From Flavobacterium glycines (GTDB taxonomy: Bacteria; Bacteroidota; Bacteroidia; Flavobacteriales; Flavobacteriaceae): a stretch of DNA of 64,000 bases. The position numbers and the translations under genes are program-made. The stretch lies in contig NZ_FNEO01000002.1 in the NCBI RefSeq assembly GCF_900100165.1, forward strand, positions 62,001-126,000. Direction: 5' to 3'. This document shows positions 43,107 through 53,459 of this stretch, piece after piece. Below the pieces are notes generated by a model, which saw nothing but the letters and a program-made list of their open reading frames with translations, made no database searches and had not been told where the DNA came from. Each line of letters begins with the position of its first letter. Position 1 is the first letter of the stretch.

Positions 43107-44012
43107 TTATACTTTTATATTTGACATTAATTTTTCTATTGCTGAAAATGAAATAGCCGGATTAGCCCCCGGAGCAGCTGCTACTAAAGCTCCAACAGCA
43201 CAAGAGAAATCAATAGCCATTTGAGGCAAGCTGTCTGTTAATAAAGAAGCAATTAATGTTGCCAAAAAAGAATCTCCTGCACCTACTGTATCTGAAACTT
43301 CAACAGGATAACCTCCATTTTCATAAAGTTCCCCTTCCCACAACAATAAAGCACCGTGTTTGCCTCTGGTAACACACATGGCATTGGTATTAGTTTTCTC
43401 GGCTATAAAATGAATATTTTCTTCTAAACCTTTAAAAGGAGAATTCATTGCCATAGCTATTTCTAACAATTCTTCATCATTAAATTTGATAAAATTAGCC
43501 GAATACATTAACTCTTCAAGTAGATCATAAGTATAATGCGGTTTTCTTAAATTCACATCAAATACTTTATATAACTGCATTTGCAATAATTCATTCAGGG
43601 CTTGTCTGGAAACCTGATCTCTACAAATTAAACTTCCATAAATTAACACATCAGCTTGGGAAACTAAATTTCTGGCTAAATCAGTTAAAACAATTTTATC
43701 CCAGGCCGATGGATAAGCAATCTCATAGCTTGCGGAACCACGCTCATTTAATGTCACATTTACCAATCCGGTTGGGAATTCTTCCGATTTAATAATTGCA
43801 TCAGTATCAAGACCCAGATTTTTAATTTGATTTATAATTAAGTCGCCATCCTTATCACTTCCAACACAACTAATCATAGCTACATCACAATCTAAAGTTT
43901 TCAAGCGTAAAGCAACATTCAAAGGAGCTCCTCCTATCTTTTTCTCATTTCCAAAAACATCCCAAAGTACTTCGCCAAAAGCTACAACCTTTAATTTCTT
44001 TTCATCATTCAT
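43107..44012 (-). CDS. PfkB-family carbohydrate kinase, probable fructokinase
   Basis: 301 residues, cytoplasmic. Sugar-binding start GEVLWDVFG and GGAPLNVA (27-34), the first PfkB signature around residue 50, and the ATP-site signature DTVGAGDSF (241-249) with catalytic base Asp247. It phosphorylates the fructose freed by GH32 enzymes and imported by the MFS porter, feeding glycolysis. It is the last gene of the fructan operon, 21 bp after a GH32-like gene, which supports fructose over other PfkB substrates. Confidence 0.92.
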   Translation of the reverse strand: MNDEKKLKVVAFGEVLWDVFGNEKKIGGAPLNVALRLKTLDCDVAMISCVGSDKDGDLIINQIKNLGLDTDAIIKSEEFPTGLVNVTLNERGSASYEIAYPSAWDKIVLTDLARNLVSQADVLIYGSLICRDQVSRQALNELLQMQLYKVFDVNLRKPHYTYDLLEELMYSANFIKFNDEELLEIAMAMNSPFKGLEENIHFIAEKTNTNAMCVTRGKHGALLLWEGELYENGGYPVEVSDTVGAGDSFLATLIASLLTDSLPQMAIDFSCAVGALVAAAPGANPAISFSAIEKLMSNIKV

Positions 44013-44033
44013 TTTAATCTTTTTTATAATTTT

Positions 44034-45590
44034 TTATTCAGGTTGCATGACCTGAAGTTGTGAAACAGTACAATTTTGTCCTTCAGCTAAAATTCCCCAA
44101 TTATACTTTTCTCTTCCATAAATTCGATTAGTTAAGGCTACTTTTCCGTTGATATACAGTACAACTACACTTCCTTCTGTAATTATTTCAACATTATATT
44201 TCGTATTAGTTTGCAAATCAAAAGGTATTCTCGTTGTTTCTTGAGATGCAGAATTGTATCCGATAATTGCATCATGAACAACGTCTAAAACCGTTTTATA
44301 ATAACTTCCCGTACTATTAGTATGAAAAACAAATCCTGAAATTCCACTTGAACTTGTTAATGTTACTTCGGCACTTATTTTAGCTCTTTTACCAATAGGA
44401 TTAAAAGTCACCATTGCTTTATTGGTTGACCCTGATAAAACATAGGTACCATTATTACTACTTACTCCTTCTGATGATGCATTGACTGCTATATTAGCAT
44501 TCTTAACAAATAAGTTTTGTACAGTATTTGGCGCTTGCGTTCCTAATGTTCCATCCGAATTTTGAACCAATTGATGAATAACCATATTCCCTGCCCAATC
44601 TTTATTTCCTAAATCAGTTTCAGGTGTTTTTCTGGCATTCCAACCAAAGACATATCTTTTATTTCCATCGGAAGCCGTTTTTCCTGCATAAAAATATTCA
44701 CCATCAATTCGGTCATTTTGCGGAGTTATCCAAGGGCCATTAAGTGTTGTTGCCATTCTGTAATGCGTTCCTTTGCTTCCACTCCAGTTTTCTGAAAAAA
44801 ACAAATACCAATAATTACCCATTTTAAAAACATCAGCACATTCCATCATCAAATAATTTTCTTGTGAAGTTGTTGTGTAAATTGGAGCCTGAACAGTCCA
44901 ATTCCCTGAAGCAGGATTAGTACTTGTATAATGTAATAATACCGCTTTTCTTCCCGGTTCTGTTTGAGTACTTACTAACATTGAATACTTATTCAATTCT
45001 TCATTATAAAACACATGTGGATCTCTAAAATCATAATTATAATATCCTGCAGGTGCAGTTATTTTAAATGAAGGCACTTTAGTCCAATTTTTTAAATCTG
45101 TACTTGTAGCACACAAAACACTTTCTCTTGGATTAGATTCTAAAAAGGCTGCAATTCCATTATGACCTGTATAATAAAAATAATATACATTTTCTACTTT
45201 AACAACCGAACCTGTTCCTATTCCAAAATCGGCTTCATTAGTTGTTCCATAAGGAATCATTTGTCCATTATAGGTAAAATGTGCCAAATCATTAGTTTGG
45301 TATTCATGAATATCATGAAATCCTTTTCCGGCAGGCTTGTTTTGGGCATCATGCAGGAAATAAATATGGAATTTTCCATTATCAAAAAAAGGCATAATAT
45401 CTCCGGTATATCCGGCACTGTAATAAGGATCCTTTCCCCCCATCCATTGGGATGGAGGAATTGGATAAATACTGGTTATTGAGGATTCGCCTCCTGAAAT
45501 GGAACCACCAATGTAAGTATCTTCATTTTGACTGCATGAGAGCAGCGAAAAGAATATTGATGAGCCCAAAATTATGTTTTTAATTTTCAT
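44034..45590 (-). CDS. GH32-like lipoprotein lacking the canonical WMNDPNG motif (DUF4975-type)
   Basis: 518 residues with a lipobox (LLSC, Cys19). The propeller (about 50-350) has Asp64 in GDIMPFFD in place of NDPNG, FRDP (188-191) retained, and Glu250-Cys251 in MMECADVF retained as the acid/base motif. The C-terminal sandwich (about 360-518) ends in NRIYGREKYNWGILAEG. It is more canonical than its paralogue at 41145-42785 (EC kept), so catalysis is more likely. It follows the DUF4960 protein by 11 bp and precedes PfkB, inside the fructan operon. Likely role is levan or inulin cleavage at the surface. Confidence 0.85.
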   Translation of the reverse strand: MKIKNIILGSSIFFSLLSCSQNEDTYIGGSISGGESSITSIYPIPPSQWMGGKDPYYSAGYTGDIMPFFDNGKFHIYFLHDAQNKPAGKGFHDIHEYQTNDLAHFTYNGQMIPYGTTNEADFGIGTGSVVKVENVYYFYYTGHNGIAAFLESNPRESVLCATSTDLKNWTKVPSFKITAPAGYYNYDFRDPHVFYNEELNKYSMLVSTQTEPGRKAVLLHYTSTNPASGNWTVQAPIYTTTSQENYLMMECADVFKMGNYWYLFFSENWSGSKGTHYRMATTLNGPWITPQNDRIDGEYFYAGKTASDGNKRYVFGWNARKTPETDLGNKDWAGNMVIHQLVQNSDGTLGTQAPNTVQNLFVKNANIAVNASSEGVSSNNGTYVLSGSTNKAMVTFNPIGKRAKISAEVTLTSSSGISGFVFHTNSTGSYYKTVLDVVHDAIIGYNSASQETTRIPFDLQTNTKYNVEIITEGSVVVLYINGKVALTNRIYGREKYNWGILAEGQNCTVSQLQVMQPE

Positions 45591-45601
45591 CTGTTTTTAT
45601 T

Positions 45602-46999
45602 TTAGTTATTTAATGCTAAATAATGGATACTGTTTTGAGTTAATAATTTTATGTTAGTTATAAACTCATTTGCCTGACTTGGAGTACCATTACTTTCTTC
45701 GTTATACCAATCATAAGCACCCATTGAGATCACTACTACATTTTTATTAGCATTATTATTTGGCCATTCTGCAATTGTTACACGACCGTTTAAATTATCA
45801 TCCCAACCTTCACTGGCTAAATTTGTACCACCTGTTTGATCTCTCCATCCTGCACCATTAACATATCCTCCCCATTCCGGTAAAAACCACCAGGCAGTAT
45901 GATTTAATCTGTAGGTGCCACTTTGAAGTAAATAGGCTTTTCCTGTTTCATAAGTAGTAAGACCATTAAAAATAGGATGTGATTCATGACCTCTAAATGA
46001 CATTCCCCATGAATTTCCGTCAACCCAACCTGCAGGTAAGAAATCTCCAAAAACATTATTTGGTCCTTTACCTGATGGTACAATACCCAAGGCGTCAACA
46101 TATTGTGAAGCAAATGAAGTTAATAATAAATTACCTCCATTAGATCGGAATGTTTGTAAGGCTTGTGTAACTGCCGGTTTATAAGCAACTGTAGGCAAAT
46201 TTGTAGCTGAGTCAAAATGCCACCAAATCACATCAATACCTGCTAATGAAGTGCCATTTACAATATCATCAAAAGAAATATATCGGGCTCCGCCAAAAGT
46301 ATCAAAAAGCCAATTGGCTGCTGTTATTTCGTCCATATTAGTCAAAGCGGCTCTTGTTGAAGCTGTTCCTAAAAATGCGACTACCAAACCTTGTACCGGT
46401 ACACCTACATGAGCTGTATAATTAACGCTTTTGCCTTTAGCAGTAATAACAAAGTTAACCGGATTAGAAAAATCAATTGTTGCTCCTGAAGTTGGAGAAA
46501 TACTAACCCCTGTAGTCGTTTCAATAACAGGTTTTAAATTAGTTAAATTAGTTCCTTCCGGTAAAGTAAGTGTAATTGTTTTAGCTACATCATTGATAAC
46601 CGCCGCTAGATTGTTAATTGTAAAAGTTTTAATTGGGCTTAATATGGTAGTTTTTATTGTGTAATCTTTAAAAAGATTACCATTTACAACTCTAAATTTG
46701 ATGGTATTTCTAAAATCCATCGCCTCTGAAAAATCAATATTGGCAGTTGCACCTTCTTCTAAAACCACTTCCGGGATTACAGAAGTTACATCTGAACCAT
46801 AAGGCATTACCAAATTAATTTCTCCTGTATTCTGACTTATCGTTGCTTCAACGCCATTAACTGTTAAAGAAGCAACATTTGAAGGATTATCAATATCTAA
46901 TCCGTTATCGACAAAATTATCTTCGCAAGAAGTTAGACTTAACAGCATTATTAAAAATACTGTCAAGAGATATCCAATTTTATTTAGTGTTATTTTCAT
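45602..46999 (-). CDS. DUF4960 surface lipoprotein, probable fructan-binding protein
   Basis: 465 residues with a lipobox (LTSC, about Cys25). Two small beta-sandwich repeats (about 40-120 and 122-200), both ending in a phrase like NxVNFxVxxxGKxxxYT, precede a DUF4960 domain (about 205-465) with WWHFD, GNLLLTSFASQYV, HESHPIFNGL and a late GAYDWYNE. It occupies the SusE/F slot after SusD (18 bp). Proteins of this type are found in fructan PULs. Binding rather than catalysis is the usual assumption. The domain order (spacers then a C-terminal module) fits a surface glycan-binding protein. Confidence 0.85.
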   Translation of the reverse strand: MKITLNKIGYLLTVFLIMLLSLTSCEDNFVDNGLDIDNPSNVASLTVNGVEATISQNTGEINLVMPYGSDVTSVIPEVVLEEGATANIDFSEAMDFRNTIKFRVVNGNLFKDYTIKTTILSPIKTFTINNLAAVINDVAKTITLTLPEGTNLTNLKPVIETTTGVSISPTSGATIDFSNPVNFVITAKGKSVNYTAHVGVPVQGLVVAFLGTASTRAALTNMDEITAANWLFDTFGGARYISFDDIVNGTSLAGIDVIWWHFDSATNLPTVAYKPAVTQALQTFRSNGGNLLLTSFASQYVDALGIVPSGKGPNNVFGDFLPAGWVDGNSWGMSFRGHESHPIFNGLTTYETGKAYLLQSGTYRLNHTAWWFLPEWGGYVNGAGWRDQTGGTNLASEGWDDNLNGRVTIAEWPNNNANKNVVVISMGAYDWYNEESNGTPSQANEFITNIKLLTQNSIHYLALNN

Positions 47000-47017
47000 C
47001 TTTTCTGAATATTTAAA

Positions 47018-48709
47018 TTAATAACCTGGGTTTTGTTTGTATAAACCTTGACTAAAGTTAATCTGAGCTAATGGGATAGGACAATATTCTTCTTTTTCAG
47101 CATCAAAATGCGCATCGTTATAATAACTTCGTTTTGATTTTTCGCCATCATAAAAAGTATTCATCACATCCTTAGTAACTCCCCAGCGTACTAAATCAAA
47201 AAAGCGGCTTCCTTCCATAGCAAATTCCAATCTTCTTTCAAATCGCAATGCTTTTCTGGCATAAGCCTGAGTCCAATTACAGTTTACACCATCTACATAA
47301 GGGTTTATTTTGAAATTAGTAACATAAGTTAATCTGCCGGTACTTTGAGCTGCTCTGTTACGAACCTCATTAATTAAAGGAAGAGCGTCAGCTTGCTGTC
47401 CTAATTCTATCAATGCTTCAGCTCGGAACAAAAGAACATCTGCATATCTAATTTGAATTCTGTTTTTTGAATTTCCGTAAAAAGGATCAATATTTACCAC
47501 ACAACTACAACTAGGAGCCACATTTTCTTTTAGCGAGGCATAATAACCATAAGTACCCGGATTACGAACCCATGCTTCAACATATAAATATTCAGGATCG
47601 TATTTATATGGCAGTCCCGGCATAGCTACTGTATGGTATAATCTTGGATCTACTGTATTTGCACCTATATTTTTATAATCAAAATCTTGATTATTGAATG
47701 TATCAAATTCAGGTAAACCATTAGCTCCTGTTTTAAAAGCATTTACTAAATTCTGACTTGGTTTATGGAAATCACAACAACCTAATCCCTGAGGTGTGGA
47801 AAGCACATCAGAAAAGTTTAATCTTCCGTATAAAGTACCGTCATTATCCGAAAATTGGATTGCAAAAAGAGATTCCGGTCCGTTTTCATACGATCCCGGT
47901 AAAAAGTTATTAGCAAAATCGCCTTCCAGGCTTGCTTTTCCGATTACTTTGTCGGTAGCATCTAAAACCTGTTGCAAATGTTGTGTATTAATTCCGGTAA
48001 CATTGTATTTTTCATCCTGTGTATAAGCCTGATACAATCTGGTTTTGGCCAAATAAGCATAAGCTGCTTTTTTGGTAGCTCTACCTACTTGAGATTGTGT
48101 TTCCGGTAATACGGCTGCAGCTGCTTCAAAATCTTCAGCAATCTTTTCCCAAAGCGCCTCATTAGAAAGGGTATTATTCGCTATTAGTTTATAATCTTCA
48201 ACCGGAATATCTTCAGTAATATAAGGAACATTTCTGAACATTATTTTCAACATGAAATAGAAATGACCACGAAGAAAACGCATTTCGGCAATTCTTTTTT
48301 TCTTCAAAGGATAATCACTTTCGTTGATTAATTCTAAAGCTTTCAGGGCTTTGTTTACTCTGGAAACACCTACATAACTGATGTACCAAAAGGAATCTAA
48401 CTCGCCAAAATCCGGACGAATGTTATTAGACACTTCAAAAAAGTGAAAATCCTGTATGTCATTGGTCCCACTACCACCTTTGTAAGCATCATCGGAACGT
48501 ACATTTCCGAAAGGCCATAAACTGTAAGGAGAATCATAATGATCATTTCCTAATTGCGCGTAAGCTGCGTTCATAAAACCTTCAATTGATTGAGGAGTTA
48601 CCACATCATCTTCAGATAAAACTCCTCTGGGATTATTATCCAAAAAATCGGTACAGGACGAGCTAATAAATAATGCTATAAAACTCGCTATATATACTAT
48701 TTTTTTCAT
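47018..48709 (-). CDS. susD: SusD/RagB-family outer-membrane lipoprotein (fructan PUL)
   Basis: 563 residues with a lipobox (SSCTD, about Cys19), then FLDNNPRGVLSEDDV. TPR helices with FLRGHFYFMLKIMFRNVPYI and the C-terminal RKALRFERRLEFAMEGSRFFDLVRWG and CPIPLAQINFSQGLYKQNPGY are typical of the family. It pairs with the SusC encoded 21 bp upstream. Likely captures fructo-oligosaccharides. The symbol is used in the family sense. Confidence 0.95.
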   Translation of the reverse strand: MKKIVYIASFIALFISSSCTDFLDNNPRGVLSEDDVVTPQSIEGFMNAAYAQLGNDHYDSPYSLWPFGNVRSDDAYKGGSGTNDIQDFHFFEVSNNIRPDFGELDSFWYISYVGVSRVNKALKALELINESDYPLKKKRIAEMRFLRGHFYFMLKIMFRNVPYITEDIPVEDYKLIANNTLSNEALWEKIAEDFEAAAAVLPETQSQVGRATKKAAYAYLAKTRLYQAYTQDEKYNVTGINTQHLQQVLDATDKVIGKASLEGDFANNFLPGSYENGPESLFAIQFSDNDGTLYGRLNFSDVLSTPQGLGCCDFHKPSQNLVNAFKTGANGLPEFDTFNNQDFDYKNIGANTVDPRLYHTVAMPGLPYKYDPEYLYVEAWVRNPGTYGYYASLKENVAPSCSCVVNIDPFYGNSKNRIQIRYADVLLFRAEALIELGQQADALPLINEVRNRAAQSTGRLTYVTNFKINPYVDGVNCNWTQAYARKALRFERRLEFAMEGSRFFDLVRWGVTKDVMNTFYDGEKSKRSYYNDAHFDAEKEEYCPIPLAQINFSQGLYKQNPGY

Positions 48710-48730
48710 TTTGCTATTTTTTTAATTAGA

Positions 48731-51700
48731 TTATAAAGTGAGATTAAGTCCTACAGTAAAAGTGGTTGGTTGTGGATAACCAAATCCGGCATTTTCCGGA
48801 TCAACTCCCGTGAATGATTTTGCATCCAGAATGAATAAATTTTGTCCACTCACATAAAATCTAAAGCTGTTCATTTTCATTTTTTTCAAAAAATCTTTAG
48901 AAAGACTATATCCTAGTTGCAGTACACGTAGTTTTAAATAACTTCCGTTTTCAACATAATAGGTAGAAAATCTTGATTCGGCATTTTTGTCAATTGTAGT
49001 CAATGCCGGAATAGTAGAATTAGGATTATCTAATGACCAGGCGTTTAATAAACGCGTTCCTTTGTTAGACCCCACATCATCCACACTCCAAAAATCAGTT
49101 TGATATTTTGTTCGGTTTATTACATCTACATTTCCGGTTCCTTCCCAAAATGTTGTCAAATCAAAGTTTTTATAACCTAAACCAAGATTAAATCCGTATT
49201 GGAATCCGGGATTAGGGTTCCCAATCCAGGTTCTGTCTTTATCTGTTATAGCTCCATCACCATTTAAATCAACATATCTTATACGTCCTAAGCCTTTTCC
49301 TTCCTGAACCGGAGCATTATCAACTTCATCCTGTGATTTAAACAAACCATTGGTAACATATCCATACATGGAATTAATTGGTCTTCCTAAAATATTGTCA
49401 TTCAAACCATTTCCTCCATAGTTGTTTTTTACCTCATCAGGTAGTTTTGTGATTTTATTTCTATTGGCAGATAAATTTGCCGAAACATCATATTTTAAAC
49501 CAAATGAAGTTTCGTCGTGATAAGCTAAAGAGAATTCCCATCCTTTGTTTTCCATAGCGGCACCATTTACCCAACGATTTCCTCCTTCTCCAATAACTCC
49601 TAAATAAGGAGGTAATACTAAAATATCTTTCGTTTGTTTATTGTAATAATCAATAGATCCACTTAGTTTTTGATTGAAAAAACCAAAATCCAAACCAATA
49701 TTCGTTTGCGTAGTGGTTTCCCATTTTAAGTCGTCGTTTCCGGATTGCGTTGCAATAAATCCGGATGGAAGTAGTCCATTTCCATTTCCTGCAATATCGT
49801 AAGCCGTTCCAAAAGAAGTCGCCCAGGTAGGGCTTCCGCCGGCATAACTGGCTAAATAAAGAGAGTAAACGGCTGTGTTACTAATTTCCTGATTTCCGGT
49901 TTGTCCCCATCCGGCACGTAATTTTAAATCAGAAATAAAAGCTGCTTTGTCTTTTATAAAGGCTTCATTACTGATTCTCCATCCGGCTGAAACTGCCGGA
50001 AATGTCCCAAACTGATTGTTTTTTCCAAATCGGGAAGAACCATCTCGTCTTATTGTACCTGATAACAAAAAGCGATTGTCAAATTCGTAATCGATTTTTC
50101 CAAAATAAGAAAGTAAAGAATAGCTTGTTGATGAACCGCTGGTAAAAGATTCCCCTGTTCCCGCATCAGGATACATATAGTCAGGAGTTTCGATTAAAAA
50201 GTCATTTTTTCTTAAAGTATTGGTATCAAAAACATCTTTGTACATTTCTGTACCCGCTAATAGATTTAATTTGTGTTTCCCAAATTCTACATTATACAAG
50301 GCAGTATTGGTCCAGGTCCATTTGTCACTAACTGACTGATCAATCGTAACCGAATTTTGGTCATTTTGTAAATAACCCGAAACATAACTGCGTTGCAAAT
50401 TTCTTTTTTTGTAAAAACCGTAATCAACTCCAAAACTGGTTTTGACATGTAGATTTTTAATAATTTCCAAATCTGCATAAGCATTTCCGAATAAACGTAA
50501 GTAATCGTATTTGTTGTCTTTGTTGTATTCTAATAAACGAACCGGATTTTGTCTGTCGTTCATTCCTCCTACCGGCCCTCCCCAACCTTTACCGTCCACA
50601 GTTCGTACCGGAATTAAAGGCAAAGCACGTAAAGCCGGATCAAGAACTCCCGGATCACTTACCTCATTGGTACGGTTCAAAGTAAAGTTCTCACCAATAA
50701 CCAGTTTTCCGTCAAAATATTTATAAGAACTGTTCATTCTGGCAGAAATTCTTTCAAAATCGGTTGTTTTTACAACTCCCTGATTGTTGTAATAACCTAA
50801 AGAAAATAAATAACTTCCTTTATCCGAAGCATTTGAAGCAGCCAAATCATAAGATTGTGCAATACCTGTTCTGGAAATTTTATCATACCAGTTGGTATTC
50901 GCTGATTTTAAAGTTTGATTGACATCTAAATATTCAGGAACCAGAATTTTATTTAATTGCGGCTTGTTGTTCGCCACTTCCCAGTCAAACTGATAACTTA
51001 AATTGTTACTGTTTGGGTTCAAACCATCGTTAATATTAGCCTGCCATAAAGCTTTTCCGTATTGTTCTACGTTTAAAACGCTCAATCTTCTGCTGTAAGA
51101 TGATAATGCCGTATAATGACTAAAATCAATTTTCATATTACCTGCTTTTCCTTTTTTAGTGGTAATAATAATCACCCCGTTTGAAGCACGCGAACCATAA
51201 ATACTGGCTGAAGAAGCATCTTTTAAAACCTGAATCGACTCAATATCATTAGGATTTAATTCATGCATTCCTGATTTTGTAGGCATCCCATCAATTACTA
51301 ATAAAGGAGAAGTATTATTAAGTGTTCCTACCCCTCTAATCACAATATTAGTATTTGAACCACTTGGAGAACCATCTGAAGTAACTTTTACCCCAGCTAA
51401 TCGTCCTTGTAATCCTTTTAATGGATTAGGTTCCGGTTGTTTGGATAATTCTTTCATATCCACTACACTCACCGCTCCGGTAATATCTGTTTTCTTTTGT
51501 TTAGAATATCCGGTAACTACAATTTCGGTTAATTGATTACTCTCAGACAGTAAGCTTATTTTAAAGTTTTTTTGTCCTTTTATTAAAACAGACTGAGAAG
51601 TATATCCCACATAAGAAACGATTAAAGTTCCATTAGAAGCGACATCTGCAAATGCAAAATTTCCATCAATATCAGTACTGACACTTTTATTTGTACCTGA

Positions 51701-51835
51701 AATTAATACCGTTGCACCCGGTAATGGCAATCCGTCTTCAGATGAAATTACAGTCCCTTTGATTCCTGTTTCCTGTGCCTGAAGAATAGACATCGAAAAC
51801 AGAAAACATAAAAAATAAATAAATTTACATTTCAT
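48731..51835 (-). CDS. susC: SusC/RagA-family TonB-dependent transporter (fructan PUL)
   Basis: 1034 residues: signal peptide (1-20), carboxypeptidase-regulatory-like domain (about 23-100, IKGTVISSEDGLPLPGATV), TonB-box region (LTEIVVTGYSKQKK), plug (with IQVLKDASSASIYGSRASNGVI) and barrel ending in GYPQPTTFTVGLNLTL. Imports fructo-oligosaccharides. It starts 13 bp after the GH32 gene, so here the hydrolase gene precedes SusC. The symbol is used in the family sense. Confidence 0.95.
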   Translation of the reverse strand: MKCKFIYFLCFLFSMSILQAQETGIKGTVISSEDGLPLPGATVLISGTNKSVSTDIDGNFAFADVASNGTLIVSYVGYTSQSVLIKGQKNFKISLLSESNQLTEIVVTGYSKQKKTDITGAVSVVDMKELSKQPEPNPLKGLQGRLAGVKVTSDGSPSGSNTNIVIRGVGTLNNTSPLLVIDGMPTKSGMHELNPNDIESIQVLKDASSASIYGSRASNGVIIITTKKGKAGNMKIDFSHYTALSSYSRRLSVLNVEQYGKALWQANINDGLNPNSNNLSYQFDWEVANNKPQLNKILVPEYLDVNQTLKSANTNWYDKISRTGIAQSYDLAASNASDKGSYLFSLGYYNNQGVVKTTDFERISARMNSSYKYFDGKLVIGENFTLNRTNEVSDPGVLDPALRALPLIPVRTVDGKGWGGPVGGMNDRQNPVRLLEYNKDNKYDYLRLFGNAYADLEIIKNLHVKTSFGVDYGFYKKRNLQRSYVSGYLQNDQNSVTIDQSVSDKWTWTNTALYNVEFGKHKLNLLAGTEMYKDVFDTNTLRKNDFLIETPDYMYPDAGTGESFTSGSSTSYSLLSYFGKIDYEFDNRFLLSGTIRRDGSSRFGKNNQFGTFPAVSAGWRISNEAFIKDKAAFISDLKLRAGWGQTGNQEISNTAVYSLYLASYAGGSPTWATSFGTAYDIAGNGNGLLPSGFIATQSGNDDLKWETTTQTNIGLDFGFFNQKLSGSIDYYNKQTKDILVLPPYLGVIGEGGNRWVNGAAMENKGWEFSLAYHDETSFGLKYDVSANLSANRNKITKLPDEVKNNYGGNGLNDNILGRPINSMYGYVTNGLFKSQDEVDNAPVQEGKGLGRIRYVDLNGDGAITDKDRTWIGNPNPGFQYGFNLGLGYKNFDLTTFWEGTGNVDVINRTKYQTDFWSVDDVGSNKGTRLLNAWSLDNPNSTIPALTTIDKNAESRFSTYYVENGSYLKLRVLQLGYSLSKDFLKKMKMNSFRFYVSGQNLFILDAKSFTGVDPENAGFGYPQPTTFTVGLNLTL

Positions 51836-51848
51836 TGGTTAGTTGTTT

Positions 51849-53459
51849 TTAGTTAATATTTAGTTGGTTAATTTTTAGTTTTTTTACATTGAGTTCTCCT
51901 TTGGACACCAGATCCAATTGAGTAAAAGGACTGCTATTAAAAAAGATTTCAGTCATGACCTTTTCACCATTATTAAAGAAAATTTCGATAGATGTTTTGT
52001 CCAGAATAATTTTGAATGTTCCTTCCAAAAAAGTTTGATCTAAATTTGCTTTGGTTATTGGCATAGAAAACTTGTCTGAAAAATTGTTTTTTCCCGATTT
52101 TGAACGGTCAACAAACAAATAATTCTCTGCATTATTGATTCCAAAGGACAAAGTTTCTCCTTCTTTGTTAGACAAAACAAAAGTGTAGGTTTCGGCTTCT
52201 AAATCTTTTAAATTCAAATTGACAACTGCTTTTGTCAGGTCAATTTTATTAGCTTCTGAGAGTGTTATTTTTTCTCTGGCTGTTATTTTTTTCTTTGTAA
52301 ACGACTTGGCAGTATAATTTTCTAATTCACTAACCGGAGCGCTTATCAAACTATAATTATTCTCTTTTTTAACTAATTTCAATTCACGGGCAATAGTCGT
52401 ACTTCCTCTCCATTGATTAGTAGGAACTTCTTGTGCGTAATCCCAGTTTGACATCCATCCGATGATGACTCTTTTGTTATCAGGGACATTATCAAAAGAT
52501 ACACTGGCATAATTATCCCTTCCCATATCCAGCCAGGCCACTTTTTCTTTCTGTAGTTGTTTTGTAAAAAGTGTATCCATTTTAAATGTCTTACCATCAA
52601 AATCGCCTACAAAATATTGTGCTGCCGAACCACCATTCGGACCACCCGGATTGATGTTAACAATAAGAACCCATTTTTCTTCATTAGTCCCTTCTACTTT
52701 TATTGGGAAAAGATCAGGACATTCCCAAACACCTCCATGTCCGCCAACATCTTTACCAAATTCGGAGAGAAATACCCAGTCTTTAAGATTTTTAGAGGCA
52801 TAAAAATGCTGTCTGTCCTGTGCCGCTACCCCCATTACCCATTGTTTTCTTTTAGCATCCCAGAATACTTTCGGATCTCTGAAATCTTTTATTCCCGGAT
52901 TTTTTAATACAGGATTATTACTGTATTTAGTCCAGGTTTTACCGTTGTCCAATGAATAAGCTATAGCCTGAGACTGAGCATCAATTTCACCTGCTTTCTC
53001 CTTTTTCATATCATGGTAAGTAAAAATTGCTACCACCGGTATATTCTTACCATCCCCAAATCCCGATGTATTATCCTTATCCACAACAGCGCTTCCGGAA
53101 AATATCGCGCCTTTCTCATCATAGGCAATTGCAGGAGTAAGTTCCTGCCATTTTATAAGATCTTTACTTATTGCATGCCCCCAATGCATCTTACTAAAAT
53201 CGGGCACACTTTGAAATGGTGTATGCTGGAAAAACAAATGATAAGTACTATTGAGATAAAACATTCCGTTTGGATCATTCATCCATCCTTTTTTAGGTGT
53301 AAAATGAGAATTAGGGCGATACATTTGTTCTTCAGCAGAAATTGTTACAACTGGTGACTTTTGCATCATAATCGAAGAATTTTTACAACTTGCCAACGCA
53401 AGAAACAGGATACTACAAGATATCGGCAATAGATGTTTTTTTGATTTCATTTTTATCAA
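51849..53459 (-). CDS. GH32 fructan hydrolase (levanase/inulinase/invertase type), lipoprotein
   Basis: 536 residues with a lipobox (LASC, Cys25). All three canonical motifs are present: WMNDPNG (59-65, nucleophile Asp62), FRDP (193-196) and ECPD (246-249, acid/base Glu246). The N-terminal propeller is followed by the C-terminal beta-sandwich with SIEIFFNNGE. The start overlaps the MFS gene's end: the ATG at 53459 lies 47 bp inside it, and Met4 at 53450 would shorten the overlap to 38 bp. Probably releases fructose from levan or inulin fragments. Exo versus endo action cannot be told by eye. Confidence 0.96.
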   Translation of the reverse strand: MIKMKSKKHLLPISCSILFLALASCKNSSIMMQKSPVVTISAEEQMYRPNSHFTPKKGWMNDPNGMFYLNSTYHLFFQHTPFQSVPDFSKMHWGHAISKDLIKWQELTPAIAYDEKGAIFSGSAVVDKDNTSGFGDGKNIPVVAIFTYHDMKKEKAGEIDAQSQAIAYSLDNGKTWTKYSNNPVLKNPGIKDFRDPKVFWDAKRKQWVMGVAAQDRQHFYASKNLKDWVFLSEFGKDVGGHGGVWECPDLFPIKVEGTNEEKWVLIVNINPGGPNGGSAAQYFVGDFDGKTFKMDTLFTKQLQKEKVAWLDMGRDNYASVSFDNVPDNKRVIIGWMSNWDYAQEVPTNQWRGSTTIARELKLVKKENNYSLISAPVSELENYTAKSFTKKKITAREKITLSEANKIDLTKAVVNLNLKDLEAETYTFVLSNKEGETLSFGINNAENYLFVDRSKSGKNNFSDKFSMPITKANLDQTFLEGTFKIILDKTSIEIFFNNGEKVMTEIFFNSSPFTQLDLVSKGELNVKKLKINQLNIN

